Below are positions 63,619 to 64,000 of a DNA stretch of 64,000 bases, one piece after another. The stretch is from G963665545 sp963665545 (GTDB lineage: Bacteria > Pseudomonadota > Gammaproteobacteria > Xanthomonadales > SZUA-36). Each line of letters opens with the position of its first letter. The first letter of the stretch is position 1. The stretch is taken from NCBI GenBank assembly GCA_963665545.2, contig CAXXKZ010000004.1:1116001-1180000 (forward strand), given 5' to 3'. The position numbers were made by a program, and so were the translations under genes. The notes beneath the pieces are model-generated. The model was not told the DNA's origin and made no database searches. It saw only the letters and a program-made list of their open reading frames with translations.

Positions 63619-64000
63619 GGGCATTTTGGAGTTCGGTGTTCTGGCGGTGGTCCTGTCCAGCGCATGGATCGTGTTTGTGATCGCAGTGCGCATTGGGGTT
63701 TCAAGATGGCTGGGGGCACGCTGGGCCTATTATCTCTGGCTCGTCCCATTGGTGGGATTGCTGGCAATGGGCATTCCAAGCCAAATGGCGCAGCACCTAT
63801 TCAATGTACCCGGCATCGAGGTACCCGTAGTGCACCGCGTGATCGAAATGACAGCCGGCGCCATTGGCCAGGTCGAAAAGTTGCTCAATGATTTGGGCGC
63901 AATTGTGTCACCGGATGTGCCCAACGAAGGCCAATCTGCAGTGCTGGAATTGCTGCTCATCACCTGGGTGTTGGGTGTGTGGCTATCGTTGTTGTTTTTC
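63608..64000 (+). CDS. blaR1: BlaR1/M56-family sensor peptidase, N-terminal part (cut by the window edge)
   Basis: At least 131 residues with membrane segments ILEFGVLAVVLSSAWIVFVIAV, RWAYYLWLVPLVGLLAMGI and LLLITWVLGVWLSLLFF. This is the helix arrangement of M56/BlaR1 sensors; the zinc peptidase motif HExxH would come later, outside the window. The ATG at 63608 overlaps the blaI stop region, so the two are translationally coupled. It should detect a signal in the periplasm and inactivate the BlaI repressor. Confidence 0.85.
   Translation, partial: MTIEGILEFGVLAVVLSSAWIVFVIAVRIGVSRWLGARWAYYLWLVPLVGLLAMGIPSQMAQHLFNVPGIEVPVVHRVIEMTAGAIGQVEKLLNDLGAIVSPDVPNEGQSAVLELLLITWVLGVWLSLLFF

Overview
The window is about 64 kb of a moderately GC-rich chromosome. 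Gene content points to an aerobic gammaproteobacterium: queA-tgt-yajC-secD-secF in the classical order, divergent trmJ/suhB, a full System I cytochrome c maturation set, RNase D, and glutathione-dependent formaldehyde oxidation. A TonB/M56-rich, secreted-peptidase-rich inventory and a MetX of the GSCKGSTG type fit lineages near Xanthomonadales, Woeseiaceae or Wenzhouxiangella, but I cannot place it more precisely from sequence alone.

Layout. 0.3-3.2 kb: M16 zinc peptidase lipoprotein. 3.3-8.6 kb: branched-chain acyl-CoA degradation cluster (isovaleryl-CoA dehydrogenase, thiolase, methylcrotonyl-CoA carboxylase beta subunit, HSD10-like dehydrogenase, a small unknown). 8.6-10.3 kb: mscS, a structured repeat element and a four-helix membrane protein behind a perfect palindrome. 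10.3-12.3 kb: frmA-frmB. 12.5-17.1 kb: redoxin/cupin/alkyltransferase-like operon, FMN split-barrel protein, trmJ/suhB, a second structured repeat element, another small membrane protein. 17.1-22.5 kb: queA-tgt-yajC-secDF. 22.5-28.2 kb: a broken subtilase and glutathione reductase. 28.4-35.2 kb: ccmABCDEFGHI, including a 54-residue ccmD and a frameshifted ccmF. 35.2-38.6 kb: metallo-beta-lactamase-fold hydrolase, trmB, metX-like acyltransferase, cysteine-dioxygenase-like cupin. 38.7-47.6 kb: a degraded accessory region starting at tRNA-Leu(CAA), with an integrase fragment, a BlaI/BlaR1-TonB fossil, an IS21 element itself interrupted by an IS256 element, a dipeptidase fragment, the copper operon copL-copA-copB, and a sulfatase fragment. 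47.6-56.9 kb: more accessory genes, several broken (S9 peptidase fusion, sortilin-like beta-propeller), with an acyltransferase, a lipoprotein and a CDP-alcohol phosphatidyltransferase. 57.0-61.8 kb: five co-oriented genes (SUMF1-domain protein, DoxX-like protein, two SDRs, acyl-CoA dehydrogenase). 61.9-64.0 kb: rnd, then a BlaI/BlaR1 pair whose promoter carries two operator dyads and which runs off the end.

Main theme of the hunt. Gene decay is concentrated in exported hydrolases. The subtilase has two in-frame TAG codons and a frameshift; the sortilin-like propeller has one in-frame TAG and a deletion/frameshift; the S9 peptidase has a frameshift; a sulfatase and an M19 dipeptidase survive only as C-terminal stubs. 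ccmF, an otherwise essential part of an intact operon, also carries a one-base frameshift, so some lesions may be assembly errors. I see no CRISPR array, defence system or secondary-metabolite cluster. No fully new system is evident; the best candidates for second looks are the amber/frameshift pattern, the two folded intergenic elements, the nested insertion sequences at tRNA-Leu, and the BlaI operator region.
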